Positions 39,401 through 51,400 of a stretch of 64,000 bases of DNA are shown piece after piece. The stretch's first letter is position 1. Every line of letters begins with the position of its first letter. This stretch comes from Culex pipiens pallens. Its lineage: Eukaryota > Arthropoda > Insecta > Diptera > Culicidae. Below the pieces are notes generated by a model. It made no database searches and was not told the origin of the DNA. It saw only the letters and a list, made by a program, of their open reading frames with translations. The stretch covers positions 182,176,948 to 182,240,947 of the forward strand of contig NC_068938.1 of NCBI RefSeq assembly GCF_016801865.2, in the 5' to 3' direction. Both the position numbers and the translations under genes were made by a program.

Positions 39401-42400
39401 CACTCAATAATATTTAATTCACTTTGTTTACACAGATTGCCCATCTACAAAATGTGACACGTAATTTTTCAACGTGTGGCGTTACACCGTCAGTGGGGGT
39501 GACATTGGGTCTGGGGGGTGAGATTGGGTCAAAGTGATTTTTTACAGATTTTACCATTTTTCAGGTTATTCTCAATGAAACTGAATTCTGTTAAAAAGGT
39601 TGTGTAAGGGACATCTTAAGATGACTTCGCTGAAAAAATCTCGTTCCTAGAACAAATCCTGTTATTTTGGCAGATGTCTAAAGTTGGGGTACGTTTTTGG
39701 CCAAAAATGACCAATCGAAAAATCATTTTTCTAATATTTTTGTTAGAATTGCTCGAAAACTACCCAAATGTTTGAAAATCTCCGCTTCAAACATTGTAGC
39801 GTGTCAATACGATTCCCTCGAACAAGAAACGCTGTTGGATGACTTGTTTTTACCATATCGTTGTATTTGAGCATCATTTTAGTTTCATTTGACCCAATGT
39901 CACCCTCTCTAAGGGGTTTGGGTCCACCATCCACCATATTTTGGGAAAATGTTAGTAAACTATCTAAGAACAAATCTACGTTGAGGATCGGATAAAATGA
40001 CGCGGAAAAAAGTGATTTTTGCGGAAAAAGTGGTTTTTGCTAAAAATGGCGCAAAATACAATTTTTCGAACCACCCTAGCACGATGTAGGTCACCCTAAT
40101 GGCCAAACAAAAAAATACGGGTCTAATTATTTTGGCCAAGGAACCCCCAGAAAAATTTTGAGCCCGATCGGAGATCTTTTTTTTCGGTTTAGGCTCTTTT
40201 CAAATGGAATTGCTGATTATTCTTTCAAAGAATTTAGAAAATATCTGGGAAAATTTATTTTTATTTTTGTATTATTATTTTAAATATTACCAAATGTTAA
40301 AAGTTGCGTTGGAGAATTTGAACGGTGCGCGTCGCGGTCATCATGCGGGATTTTCGTTGCCGTTTCCGTCTTTGTTGTCCCCCCGATTGTGTGTGTTTTT
40401 CGGTCCGGGCGGTTTCGCGTTTTCGCATTTTATTTGGTTTTATCTTTCCACAGCCGGCTGTCTAAGATTTAAACATTTATGCTAAACTCAACATCAAATA
40501 ACCGGGAATAGTCTCATCCGCATACTCCGACTGTTTGCCTTGAGAATGCATAATACATCACACCATTAAACAAAATTTATTGATTATTGGGTCGCATCTT
40601 CATCCTCTATGTTGAATCCTGGCCATTGCCCTTACCCACTAACAAAATCCCAAGTAGAAGTAGTTTTCCGGCACACGTGGGGGTGTGGATATCGTATAGA
40701 ACCCACCCTTTGTAGCAACCTGTGCTAACTAACATTCCCGTCCCAATCCCCCGAGATCTACAAACTGACATGGCGGGCGCCGTTGGTGGCCAACGACTGT
40801 TTCCTATTAGCAACGGCTCTAGTTTTGATGATCGTGATGTTTTATCTTTTCAGCGCATTCATGCATGCTGTTGATAAGGGAAACATCATTTGATCGTTTA
40901 AGCGTATGGTCGGTTGTATTGATAGGATATTACGGTCCTGTTCAGCAACGGAGAAGGACAACAATGGGTGGTCTCTCATGCTCATGCTCATGCTCATGCT
41001 CTAAGAACAAATCTACGTTGACAGATTTTCGATGTTATTTAAATTGTTTTTGTTATTAAGAAATTTCGAGAGGTGTATCGTTTTTTGACCCATAGTCACC
41101 CCCACTGACCCCATAGTCACCCCACTGACGGTAGTGAAAAAGATGTTCCGCCGAATAATCAAGATGGTGATTTTTTTTAGATTCTTTTTACCGATCTTTC
41201 GTGCGCGAGAGAGGAGAGCCATGCTCCCTTCGGATTTTTTCTCTTGATGAACGTTCAGAGATTTTCTTTTGATGATGATTATGCCATCGCTGCTACACAG
41301 CAAAAAAAAAAATGAATTTTGGCATGTTGAAAATTTGGCTGGTTGAATATTACTAATTTTTTGTGTAATATTACTCAAAAAAAAATGTTAAAATGTAAAC
41401 CTGATGAATATTCATCAGAAACTGGTGAAAATTCACCAATCTTGATGTAATATTACACATTTTTTGCCACAAATTCTGTCACCATTTCCTGATGAATATT
41501 ACCATCATTTTTTTTTTCTGTGTACTTACTTTTCCTGTCATTCTCGATCGACGAAACGGCCTACTTTACTCAACCAACAATAGCAGAATGGAAAATTAGT
41601 ACCTTTCAATACCAGTTCTGAAAACTTCTACTTTCCACGACTCGTATCCAAAAGTAACATTTTACATTTTTTTTGTTTAAATCGGTGAATTCACTTAGCA
41701 CATGGATGCTTGGCATAAAATTTCATTCGAAAGGCGTTTTTCGGAATTGCAAAAAATGTTGTTAGCAACTCGTTGCAAAACTTATTTTTTTCAGCACTCG
41801 TTGTATCTAACCAACTCGGTAAACCTCGTTGGATAAATGTTCGACTTGTGCTGAAAAAATCTTCTTTTTGCGACTTGTTGCATAAACTACTATAACGTTA
41901 GACTTTAGGTTGGAGAAAAAATTTGTTATTTTCTGTTTTTTTTTGTATAGAAACAATTTTGAAAATTGAGAATTCAGAGTAACTCTAGGAAAGGCAATCT
42001 CTTATTTTGGGCATTTTGATATGTGGAGCTTAATTTTAAATTTTTGAAATTATCTTTAAAGAAAAGAGCTGGAAACCAATAGTTTCCGAGATATAGCGTG
42101 TTGAAAAAAGAAGGCCAAGTAGATTAAACTGAACAAAATAACTTATTTTTCACAAAATTGAGTTGAGTATTTAAGGGAATATTCAAAAATCACGGAATGA
42201 TTAAAAATACGGTGTGGCACTGTAAATAATTATTCTGTGCTTGTGCTCGTTCTAAATTGCATTTTACTGGATTTAAAGAAATTCTTTCAAATGAGCAACT
42301 CTCTACGAAATCGGCCGATTTCGACCATTTTTATTTTATGTATTTTTTAATTTGACTCAAACTTTGTGGGGGCCTTCCCTATGACCAAATAAGCTAGTTT

Positions 42401-45400
42401 GCGTCATTGGTTCACCCATGCAAGTCTCCATACAATTTTGGCAGCTGTCCATACAAAGATGCTATGTAAATATTCAAACAGCTGTAACCTTTGACTGAAT
42501 TTTCTGATCAAAGTTTTCGACAAAGGTTTAGGTATTGTTGAGGACTTTTGAGAAAAAATAGGTTTACGAAAAAAAATTGCAGATTTTTTTATCAACTTTT
42601 TTTTCAATAAAACTCAATTTCCCAAAATATATATTTTTTGATTTTCGAGATTTTTTGATATGTTTTAGAAGACAAAAATCCGCAACTTCTGAGCCATAGA
42701 GAAACATGGTCAAAAAGTTCAAGATGGTATGTCAGAGACATAACCGAAAGACATAGGACAAAACAATTTAAATGTGTTTTTGGATTGCTAGTGAAATCTG
42801 GAATAAGATTATTTTATTTTGTTTCATAGATTTGTCGGCAAAACTGTCATAAATGTTCTCCCAAGGTGAACCTTCCATGAGGGCACCGGCAACTCCAGGT
42901 TGTGGCCACTACGGTCGGAATGTCAATTTTCATGTACAGTATCAAAAACCATGAATTTTGATACCCATATTGCAACAACTCGTTCTGTAAATGTCCTCCC
43001 AGGCCCCGGGGGAACCTGCTTTGAGGGCACCGGCCACTCCAGGTTGTAGACACTACTGTCGAAAGGGCCATTATTATGTTCAGTATCAAAACCCATGAAT
43101 TTTGATACCCATATTGCTACAACTAGTATGGTTCTGTAAATGTGCCCCAGGCCACGGGGGAACCTGCTTCGAGGGCACCGGCCACTTCAGGTTTTTTCCA
43201 CCACTGTCGAATTGGCCATTTTTCATGAGAACCGCCGCATCATAGTGACTTCAACGCGGTCCGCTTCGCTCGAATTTCCTCCTTCTGCTGCCGGTGGTTC
43301 TTCCTTCTGGTTGCTGGTCCTCTTCTTCTATTGGCCGCTGCTGCTGCTGCTGCTCCGCGCCGGCCCGACGTGCACAGTTCGAGTGCTCGTTCCAAAGTGA
43401 CTTGCTTTTGCGAAATTTTCTGCTTAAATAGCGGCACAGCCGGAGAACGGCACAAAAGGGGCGCGGTCTCGAATGCATACGCTCGCTCTGATTGGTCATC
43501 TGTCCGATTTGTACTGAAAAATTACTCATTTTGATTGCATGTTTTAAGTGCTTTAACTATGTTTAGTCAAACTATCTATGTAGTTAAACGATAGCTGAAG
43601 TCTTCCTATTTCGATTGGTGGTCCAACCGTCTGGATTGATTCACAGGGGGAAAAGATATAAGCGTTCAAAATGTCCCCTTTTTTAACGCTTAAAAGTGAC
43701 GCTTTGGATCGAATTTCTGAACTGGCCCCCCAATATAGTAAGTAGAGACATAGTCCTATGTCAAAAATCTGCCGCCGAGTTATGAATTTTTGAAAAAATA
43801 GTGATTTTTGGAAAAAATCAAAGTTTCATGCAAAAACAAGTTTGATATTATTTTTTAATGCAAAATTGAATTTCAAATCAAAAAGTACTTCACAGTTTTT
43901 TTTTATAAAGGGCTTCGTTTTCAGGATATAGCCACCGAAAGTTTGATTTAAGCGAAATATTTGCAGTTTTTTGATTTTTAAAAAGTGAACATGAGTGACC
44001 ATTTCTAAAAAATTTTTTTTTTTAAAAGTTCAGAAAATTTGCTATAAAATATTTTAAGAGACATTAAAGATTGGACCTCGGGTTGCTGAGATAGAGCCGC
44101 TTTAAGAAAAAGAAACACGGAAATTGCAGTTTTCTTAATCTCACCAAAACAACCCACCATTTTCTAATGACGATATCTCAGCAACTAATGGTCCGATTTT
44201 CAATGTTTAAACATGAAACATTCGTGAAATTTTCCGATCTTTTCGATTTTTTTTTAAATTTAGATAAACATTTCAAAAGGGCTTAATATTCAATATTACG
44301 CCCTTATAAATAATAATATCTTGGTTCAAAAATTTTGAAATTATTTTTTTTTGAAAGATCGGAAAATCACGAATGTTTCATATTTTAACATTGTAAATCG
44401 GAACATTAGTTGCTGAGATATCGTCATTAGAAAATGGTGGATCGTTTGGGTGATACTTGGAAAACATCAATTTACATGTTTTTAAACCTTTGCATGGCAA
44501 TATCTTAGCAACTAAGGGTCGTATCAACAAAGTTCAAAATCGAAAAATATAGAGAATTTTCTCAGCTTTTCAAATAAATTTGCATGGAAAATTATATGGA
44601 CAAACTATTGATGCAAAATGGCTTCTTTGGACATACCGAAGGCATTAAAAAAGTTTCAGCCGGATTAAATAATACAAAAATTAAAATTGAAGAAAAGAGA
44701 CCGATTTCGTAGAGAAGTTCTCTACTATCAAAATATGTAAAAATCTCGATTTTGGTCCAAATCGGACCCATCTTTTTTGGCACCGCCCCAAAGTTTTGCG
44801 ATTTTAGTATTTTTTCAAAAACTTAATTTTCAAATGGATTAATGAATTCGGCGTCAAATTTCCTTTAAAAATAATAGTCAAGTTTTGCTATATCATTTTT
44901 TTCCCCGAGATATGGCCATTTGAAAAACGAGGTTTTTTGAAAAAAAAAAGAATATGAAAATCGTCACAATAGAAGGGTTGGTCCCATTTGGTTCAAAATG
45001 GGGGTTCTTACATGTTTTGATAGTATCCAAATTCGAGCTTGATCATAAAAAGTCGATTTCGAAGTTGTACTTTTTGGTGCACAGTTGAGGCGAAATTACC
45101 CATATGTCAACAGATTGTATATTATTTTTTTACACATTGTTTCACTGATTGGTTTTTAAACTTAACTTTAATTAATATTTAATAATATTCATTACATATT
45201 AATGCGTCCTTTAAATTCAAAAACTCGTGATTCCATTCTGCACTTGAAAAGCACCATCGCGTTGCGTTCCGGGCTTAGCTTTATAGCTATGCACTTTCTT
45301 CTCGCAGAATTACGTTCTTTATTTATCCTGTTCCTCCTGTGTACCTGGTTATAAAGTACCATGCATACCTAATTTCATTTGCTCCAACTATTTGCATATT

Positions 45401-48400
45401 TATTCGACGAGAATAAGCGCTCTTGCTTCGAAACCTTGTGGGAGTGGTTCGTGGGAGTAGGAGAAAGAGTGTAACTTGTGAGGGAAGGCACTCTCTTTTT
45501 CCGTACACTACTTCCCTTCGCAACACGTCAACGCTAACGTCGTCATCATCAGCAACAGCACCAGCAGCACCAACTCCAACAGCATCAAAGGATAGTAATT
45601 CCGAACCGAAAAGCTCGAGCCTGAATACTTCCTCTGGTATTACGTTTTACACGAAGAAAAAAAAACAACTTTTGAACACTTTGAGATTTAAGTTTAAAAT
45701 AAAACTTATTTCAAAAAATATGATATTGTCAAAAAAGATTCACCATTTTTTTCTGTGCATTTTCACCTGAGCCTTTTCCTCTTTAGAAGAAGTGTGTGGG
45801 CAACTCTGTCGTCATCGTTTGCGTGCTCAATGGACTGTTAAGCTGTGCATGACTAAAGATTCGGTTGATTTTCTCCATTTTCCGGCGTTTTTGATGAGGA
45901 ATTCAATTATGACGTCAACTTTGGTGGCCAACGGGGTTGGGCCCATTGATTAAATAGAACTGACCTTTTCAACTTCCTTGCTTCTTCCAGGTGTTCGACA
46001 TCCTCTGGAGCGACCCGCAACACAACGAAGGCTGCCGGCCCAACTCGCTGCGGGGCGCCGGCACCTACTTCGGTCCGGACGTGACCAACAAGTTCCTACA
46101 ACGATACAAGCTGCAGTATCTGGTGCGGTCGCACGAGTGCAAACCGGACGGGCACGAGATCATGCACGGCGGAAAGGTGAGACAAGGGGTACTTGCGATG
46201 GGGCATTTAGCATTTCTGAGGAGTTTGCTTTTGATCTGAAAAATCCCGATACAAACAACAATGAGAAATTCACTACAAAACCGTCTGATTTCATGAAATT
46301 TGCCTTTTTTGTTTTTTTTCTGATTTGGCCGAAGCTTTTGATAATGAGGTTCATTCAGGAAAAAATATTTCAAATAACCGTTTCTGAGTCGATTTAAGGT
46401 ATTTTTTAGATTTTATAAAGCGTGGTCTATTCGGATGCCCAGAAAAAAATGATCCCATTCTCCACGATCGGTTATTGTAAGCATATTTGCCAACTTTGAG
46501 TGAAAATGGTTAAGATTAACTCATAAATACCTAAGCCTGGAGTTGGAAACGGAAATGTTTTTTAAACGAAAATTTTTTGGTGCCTTTGGTATGCCCAAAG
46601 TAGCCATTTTGAATAATTAGTTTGTCTATGTAATTTTCCATACAAATTTGGCAGCTGCACTATGGGCCATCTCCATACAAACAGGCGGCCAAATTATTTT
46701 TTTGCTTTTTAAATATTTTTTTGATACAAATTTAGGTAATTGTATGGTATTGAAATGATATACGTCGATTTTTATGACTTTTCATGTTTTTCAATAGTTG
46801 ATTGTTTATAATAAATAGTCTTTTCATACATTTGCAAGTGAAACAGAATTGCATATATATTATATTGCAAGTTTATATTATTAAATTATGGATAAGCTCC
46901 CACCCCACTTTAAGGACACAACCCCTCCCTCCTCTTTCTTTCACCCCCCCCCCCCCCTCTCCTCCTCCCCACCAACAAATTTTTGTTAAGCGTAATAAAT
47001 TCATTTTAAGTCAAATATTTATTATTCCTGTTGTGTGTTTCTTTTTGTGAGTCCATGCCGTATAACTTGAGAAGGGTTTTTGATGAAAAATTCAATAAAA
47101 TCACAATTTCAAGCGTGTTGTTGTCTACAAATCTTTTATTTGGCATGTTCAGCATCATTTAAAACAATGTTGACTAACATTGAATTGTCCTTTTTACCAA
47201 ATTAAGTGTTTTGAGTTCGACATCTGAAATCAGCCATGGCCACTAGCATTTTCACAACAAAACTGCATTTATATTTTTTGATGAATTGACCATCCAATCA
47301 TTTTTTGACTGATTATTTAACTTCAGCAAGTCGAAATAATGTTAAAGGATCTTTACTAAAATATAGCGAAGAACTGCCATTTTCGAGCAAAAATTAGGGG
47401 GGTCCAATATAGGACAACTAAAATCCAAACTTTTCCAAAAGTGGACCCCTGTTAATTTAACTTTCAAAAATGAAGAAAACTGTGTATTTAAGCAAAAGTT
47501 TCTCTGAAACATACAATAAATGCTAGTTTTTATCAACCTAAACGCATATTTTTTCTTATGAGTATAAATCTAGCTGTTTTCATGTTTAAAGTACCAAAAA
47601 TGCTGAAGCCGTAAGAATTTATAATTAATCAAAACTATACTTAATTGTACTTAACTGAAGCATTATAATTGCAGTTTGAAATGATATTTTATAATAATAA
47701 ATCAATAAAAAAAAACATTTTTTTAAATAAACATGCGTGGTTTTATCAGCAACTGTAAACAAATCTAATGTTTAGTTTTGGTCAACCATTTATGTAATTA
47801 ATATGGAAAAATTTGCATCAAGATTACTTTTTTTATTATTTTTATGTTTGCAGTGGTTTTTTAAACGTTATCTCTGATCTTTTTCGGAAATAAATGTGTT
47901 TAAATATCTGTAAGGTTTTTGTTGTTGTTTAAAGCCAAATTTGTTAACAAAACATATTTGTTTATGATGAAAAGTTAGCAAAATCCATCTTTAATTCAGT
48001 ATATCTATCATAAGACCTACACCATGCATCAAAACATCAAACATCGGTTAAATTTGGTATAAAAATAACAGTTTGCCTATAGTGGACCCGGGTCCACAAT
48101 CGGATTATGGACCCGGGTCCACTATAGGAAAAGGGGGTCCATAACAAGCAAAAATTTTTTTTTTCAAATGACTATTTTTCTGCTCAAAAACAAGTAACTG
48201 ATGAAACAAATAGTCAAAATTGTTCAAAAGACTTCAGATTTAATTGTTTTGTACAAAAAGTTATGAAAAAGTGCTAAAAATATTGAAAATTTGTAAAAAA
48301 TGTGCTTTGGCTCTACTAGGGGGTCCACTAATGGGCGTAATATTGAATGTTTGGCCCTTTTAAAATGTTAGTCTTGATTTTGCCTTCCTCAGTGAGGTTA

Positions 48401-51400
48401 GGCTATAATCCTGCTCTAAAAATAAACTTTGTATAAAAACGTCGTAGACCCACCTTCATGTATACATATCGACTCAGAATCGAAAACTGAACAAATGTCT
48501 GTGTGTATGTGTGTGTGTATGTATGTATGTGACCAACAAACTAGCTCATGTTTCTCGGCACTGGCTGAACCGATTTGACCCGAACCTGTTGCATTCGACT
48601 TGGTTTAGGGTCCCATAGATCGAGTTTTATACAGATTGAAGTTTCTATAAGTAGTTCAAAAGTTATGATCTCACTTAAATGTATGTAAACTATGTCCGGT
48701 CCACCGTCCGACCCATCGTAGGTTAGGTTATCAAAAACCTTTCCAACGAGTCGAAAACATTAAAGATCTGGCAACCCTGTCTCAAGATGTGGCCACTTAA
48801 GTGATATTTATGTACTTTTTTATTCCGGATCTTAAAAATAGATGAATTTTTTGTACAATTCCATCATATCAGCCATTGTTGGTATTAAGTGAGGAAGGTT
48901 CCAACCACATAGGTGGATTAAGTTAGTTTTTTTTAATAGTAATCATTAGTTTTCAAAAAATGTAAGATTTGACGAAACCAAAATTATTTTTCAAAATATT
49001 TTTGATGAACCCAAAAATGCAAAAAATGATTTTTACTGCAGAGGAATGCATTTTAAATTGATTTCAGCTGATTGCACTTAAAATTTCATTTAAATTTTGA
49101 AGTATTTTGGATTTTTTTGCTTCCCGATTTTTCGGGCCGACTTTTAAGGAGGGAGTGACAAGAACTTGAAATATTTTTTTGATTTGTTTCAAAAATTACC
49201 GGAAGTGCAAAATAATAGAAAATTTTAGCTCTGTTGAAAAAAAAAAGAAAGTTTTTTATTTAAATTGATGTTTGTATAATTTCAAGGAAACTATAGAAAC
49301 ATTTCCATTTTTTTACTATCAAACATTTACTCTCGGAATTTCTGAGATCCAGGTTGATGTTATCGTATTTCCTGAGACCGGAAATTTACGCTTTCCTTTT
49401 AATATTGAATAAAGATTGAAATAAAACACTTCAAATATGAAATGTCGTTTAAATTTAAAAAAATAATTAGCCTCATACAAAATATTGCATCAAAGGGTTG
49501 GCATAAATGATGAATTTTTCATTGAGCATGAACATGAGCATGGTTGACTGCCAATGAGCTGCTACTCCGTTATTGACAGATCAGCTGAAGTTAAACAATG
49601 AATCAAAAATGATCAGTGGGAGCCAACCATCCGTTCACTGTTTAACCTCTGAAGATCCCTACTTTATTAGTCAATACCGGCGCCCTCCCAAGAAAGGGAG
49701 GAATGTTAGTCCAATAGTTGAAGTTGCAGACTCATCAAGCACATAGTTTTTCGCTATATAGGGGAACTATACCCTTTCTCAGCCTATTTCTATTATCGGC
49801 CTATCAGCACTTTGATCATGAATTACAGCTTATATAAAGTGTTTTTGACTGTTCCAAAGTAATAAATAGCTCAAATAAAAGTGAGCAAGCAACTCTCCAT
49901 TGTTGAAACATCTGAAAATGTTGATTTAATAGCAGAAACGACAAAAGTGATGAGAATTGGTCGAACGGCTTAGTGTGATTAAAATGGGTATATTTCCCCT
50001 ACTTGTTGATACCGCTTGAGACCGTTGAATCCACAGCATCTTCTTGAAGCATAACGTGATTATTTTTTTTTTTGGTTAGTAGGATTAGGTATTGGCTTTT
50101 CGATGCCTCCCGAGCTACGACGCTATGGGGAGGACTTTCATAACAGACCCGTCGGCGAGCCTTCCGAGCAACGATGCTATGGGAAGGTCTTTCTGGTTAA
50201 CACACAAAATCACACAGTTATTTTGCTCCACTATTAACTCGACGATCCAAATTGTCAGTGCGTCTTTCGATCATTATATAGAAATAGCTTTTTCACCGCA
50301 AAAAAAATAAAACCTTATTCGAAAAATTTAAACACAGTCCACCCGACGCCGTGCCTTCCGATCAACGATGATATAGGAAGGGCTTTGAAAATCACAAAAC
50401 ATCACTTTTCACTCTGAATATTTTTTTACGACCACGTGCTCCCTTTGCCAATTATGCACTGATGACGCTGCATTTTCAGAGGGTAATCTTCTCCTCGCAG
50501 CACACAATTCACGACAAAAATGCGAAACAAAAGGCACACACAAAAAAAATCACTTTTCACTCCGAATATTTTTTTACGACCACGCGCTCCCTTTGCCAAT
50601 TATTCACTCACCCGAACAGCGACACAAAAGAGACGGAAAATAACACGAAAAAACAGGACTGCGCATCCACACAGGCACCGCACTACTGATCTCAAAGGGT
50701 TGGCATAAATGATGCATTTTCCATTGATGTACAAAACTGAAGTTTAAAAATTAAATTTCAACCAAATTTTGAAATTCTGGCTTCGGATAGATTAATAAAT
50801 TCTGGCAACATAGTGTTGCCAGGTTTGCAAATTTGTGAACTATCAAAAAAAATCTTAAGTATCTTTCCAACTATGCGTGGATGGTTTGTTCGGAAAATAA
50901 TTGTTAAACTAATTTACAACATCCAGCCTTCAAAAGTTCTCAGATCTTAGGACTTTTCCGAAAGTTTTTTTTTTGCTCAAAAGTGGCCAACATCAGGTCT
51001 GAACAAAACTTCCTAAATTTCATTTATATGCTTACAATGTTTGATAGTGTTGCCAAATCTGAAATGTTTTGAATGAAAAAGAATTATAAAATAATATTTT
51101 TTTAAGCCTACAACATTATCTGTCATAAATCTGAATTATAATATTATTTATGTAAAATATTTTTGATAGAGCTCAATTAGAGACAAAATTTTCAAACCTT
51201 TGCAGAACTTTCTAGAAAAAAAAAATATTTTTTTAAAGAATCGTAGAGTTTTTTTAAAAAGATCTCTAGGATTCCTTAGAAATTTTTTTTTTCTCGACAG
51301 TTGTGAAAAAATTGAAATTTATATCTGTAAAATTCATTCGTTTTTTGTGTTTTTGAATGTCCTTGGTTCAAAAACATCAAAAAAGCCAAAATTTAAAAAA

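Larger units (their letters stand above)
42717..43759. mobile_element. 1.04-kb insert with 8-bp target duplication GTCAAAAA
   Basis: GTCAAAAA occurs at 42709-42716 and 43760-43767. Joining the flanks restores the sequence seen uninterrupted at 54630-54645 (ACATGGTCAAAAAATCTGCC). The insert holds 2.5 diverged copies of the 141-bp-type satellite and a GC-rich promoter-like island. GACATAGGAC lies near both ends in inverted orientation (about 42754 and 43752). No protein is encoded. Confidence 0.75.
42293..44718. mobile_element. Chimeric fold-back element interrupted by a 1.04-kb insert
   Basis: The left end (GAGCAACTCTCTACGAAATC) is family 1; the right end (AAATGGCTTCTTTGGACATA... GATTTCGTAGAGAAGTTCTC) is family 2. 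The two share the core TCAGCAACTAATGGTCCGAT near 44175-44200, so the element appears recombinant. Removing 42717-43759 and one 8-bp duplication leaves about 1.37 kb. Confidence 0.7.
49490..50727. mobile_element. 1.2-kb region bounded by 36-bp direct repeats
   Basis: TCAAAGGGTTGGCATAAATG starts both 36-bp copies (49490-49525 and 50692-50727), which differ at two positions. Between them lie a small MITE (49759-50001), three related hairpins and a 60-bp direct repeat. It could be an insertion with a long duplication or a remnant with short terminal direct repeats; the mechanism is not resolved. Confidence 0.55.

Noticed and set aside
43240..43529. Histone gene fragment
   Set aside because: The promoter-like layout resembles histone genes, but the following frames contain no histone-fold sequence.
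45540..45640. Ser/Thr/Ala/Pro-rich frame with a possible donor, as an extra rdgC exon
   Set aside because: No good acceptor precedes it, and family proteins continue directly from the exon at 30380 to the exon at 45991.
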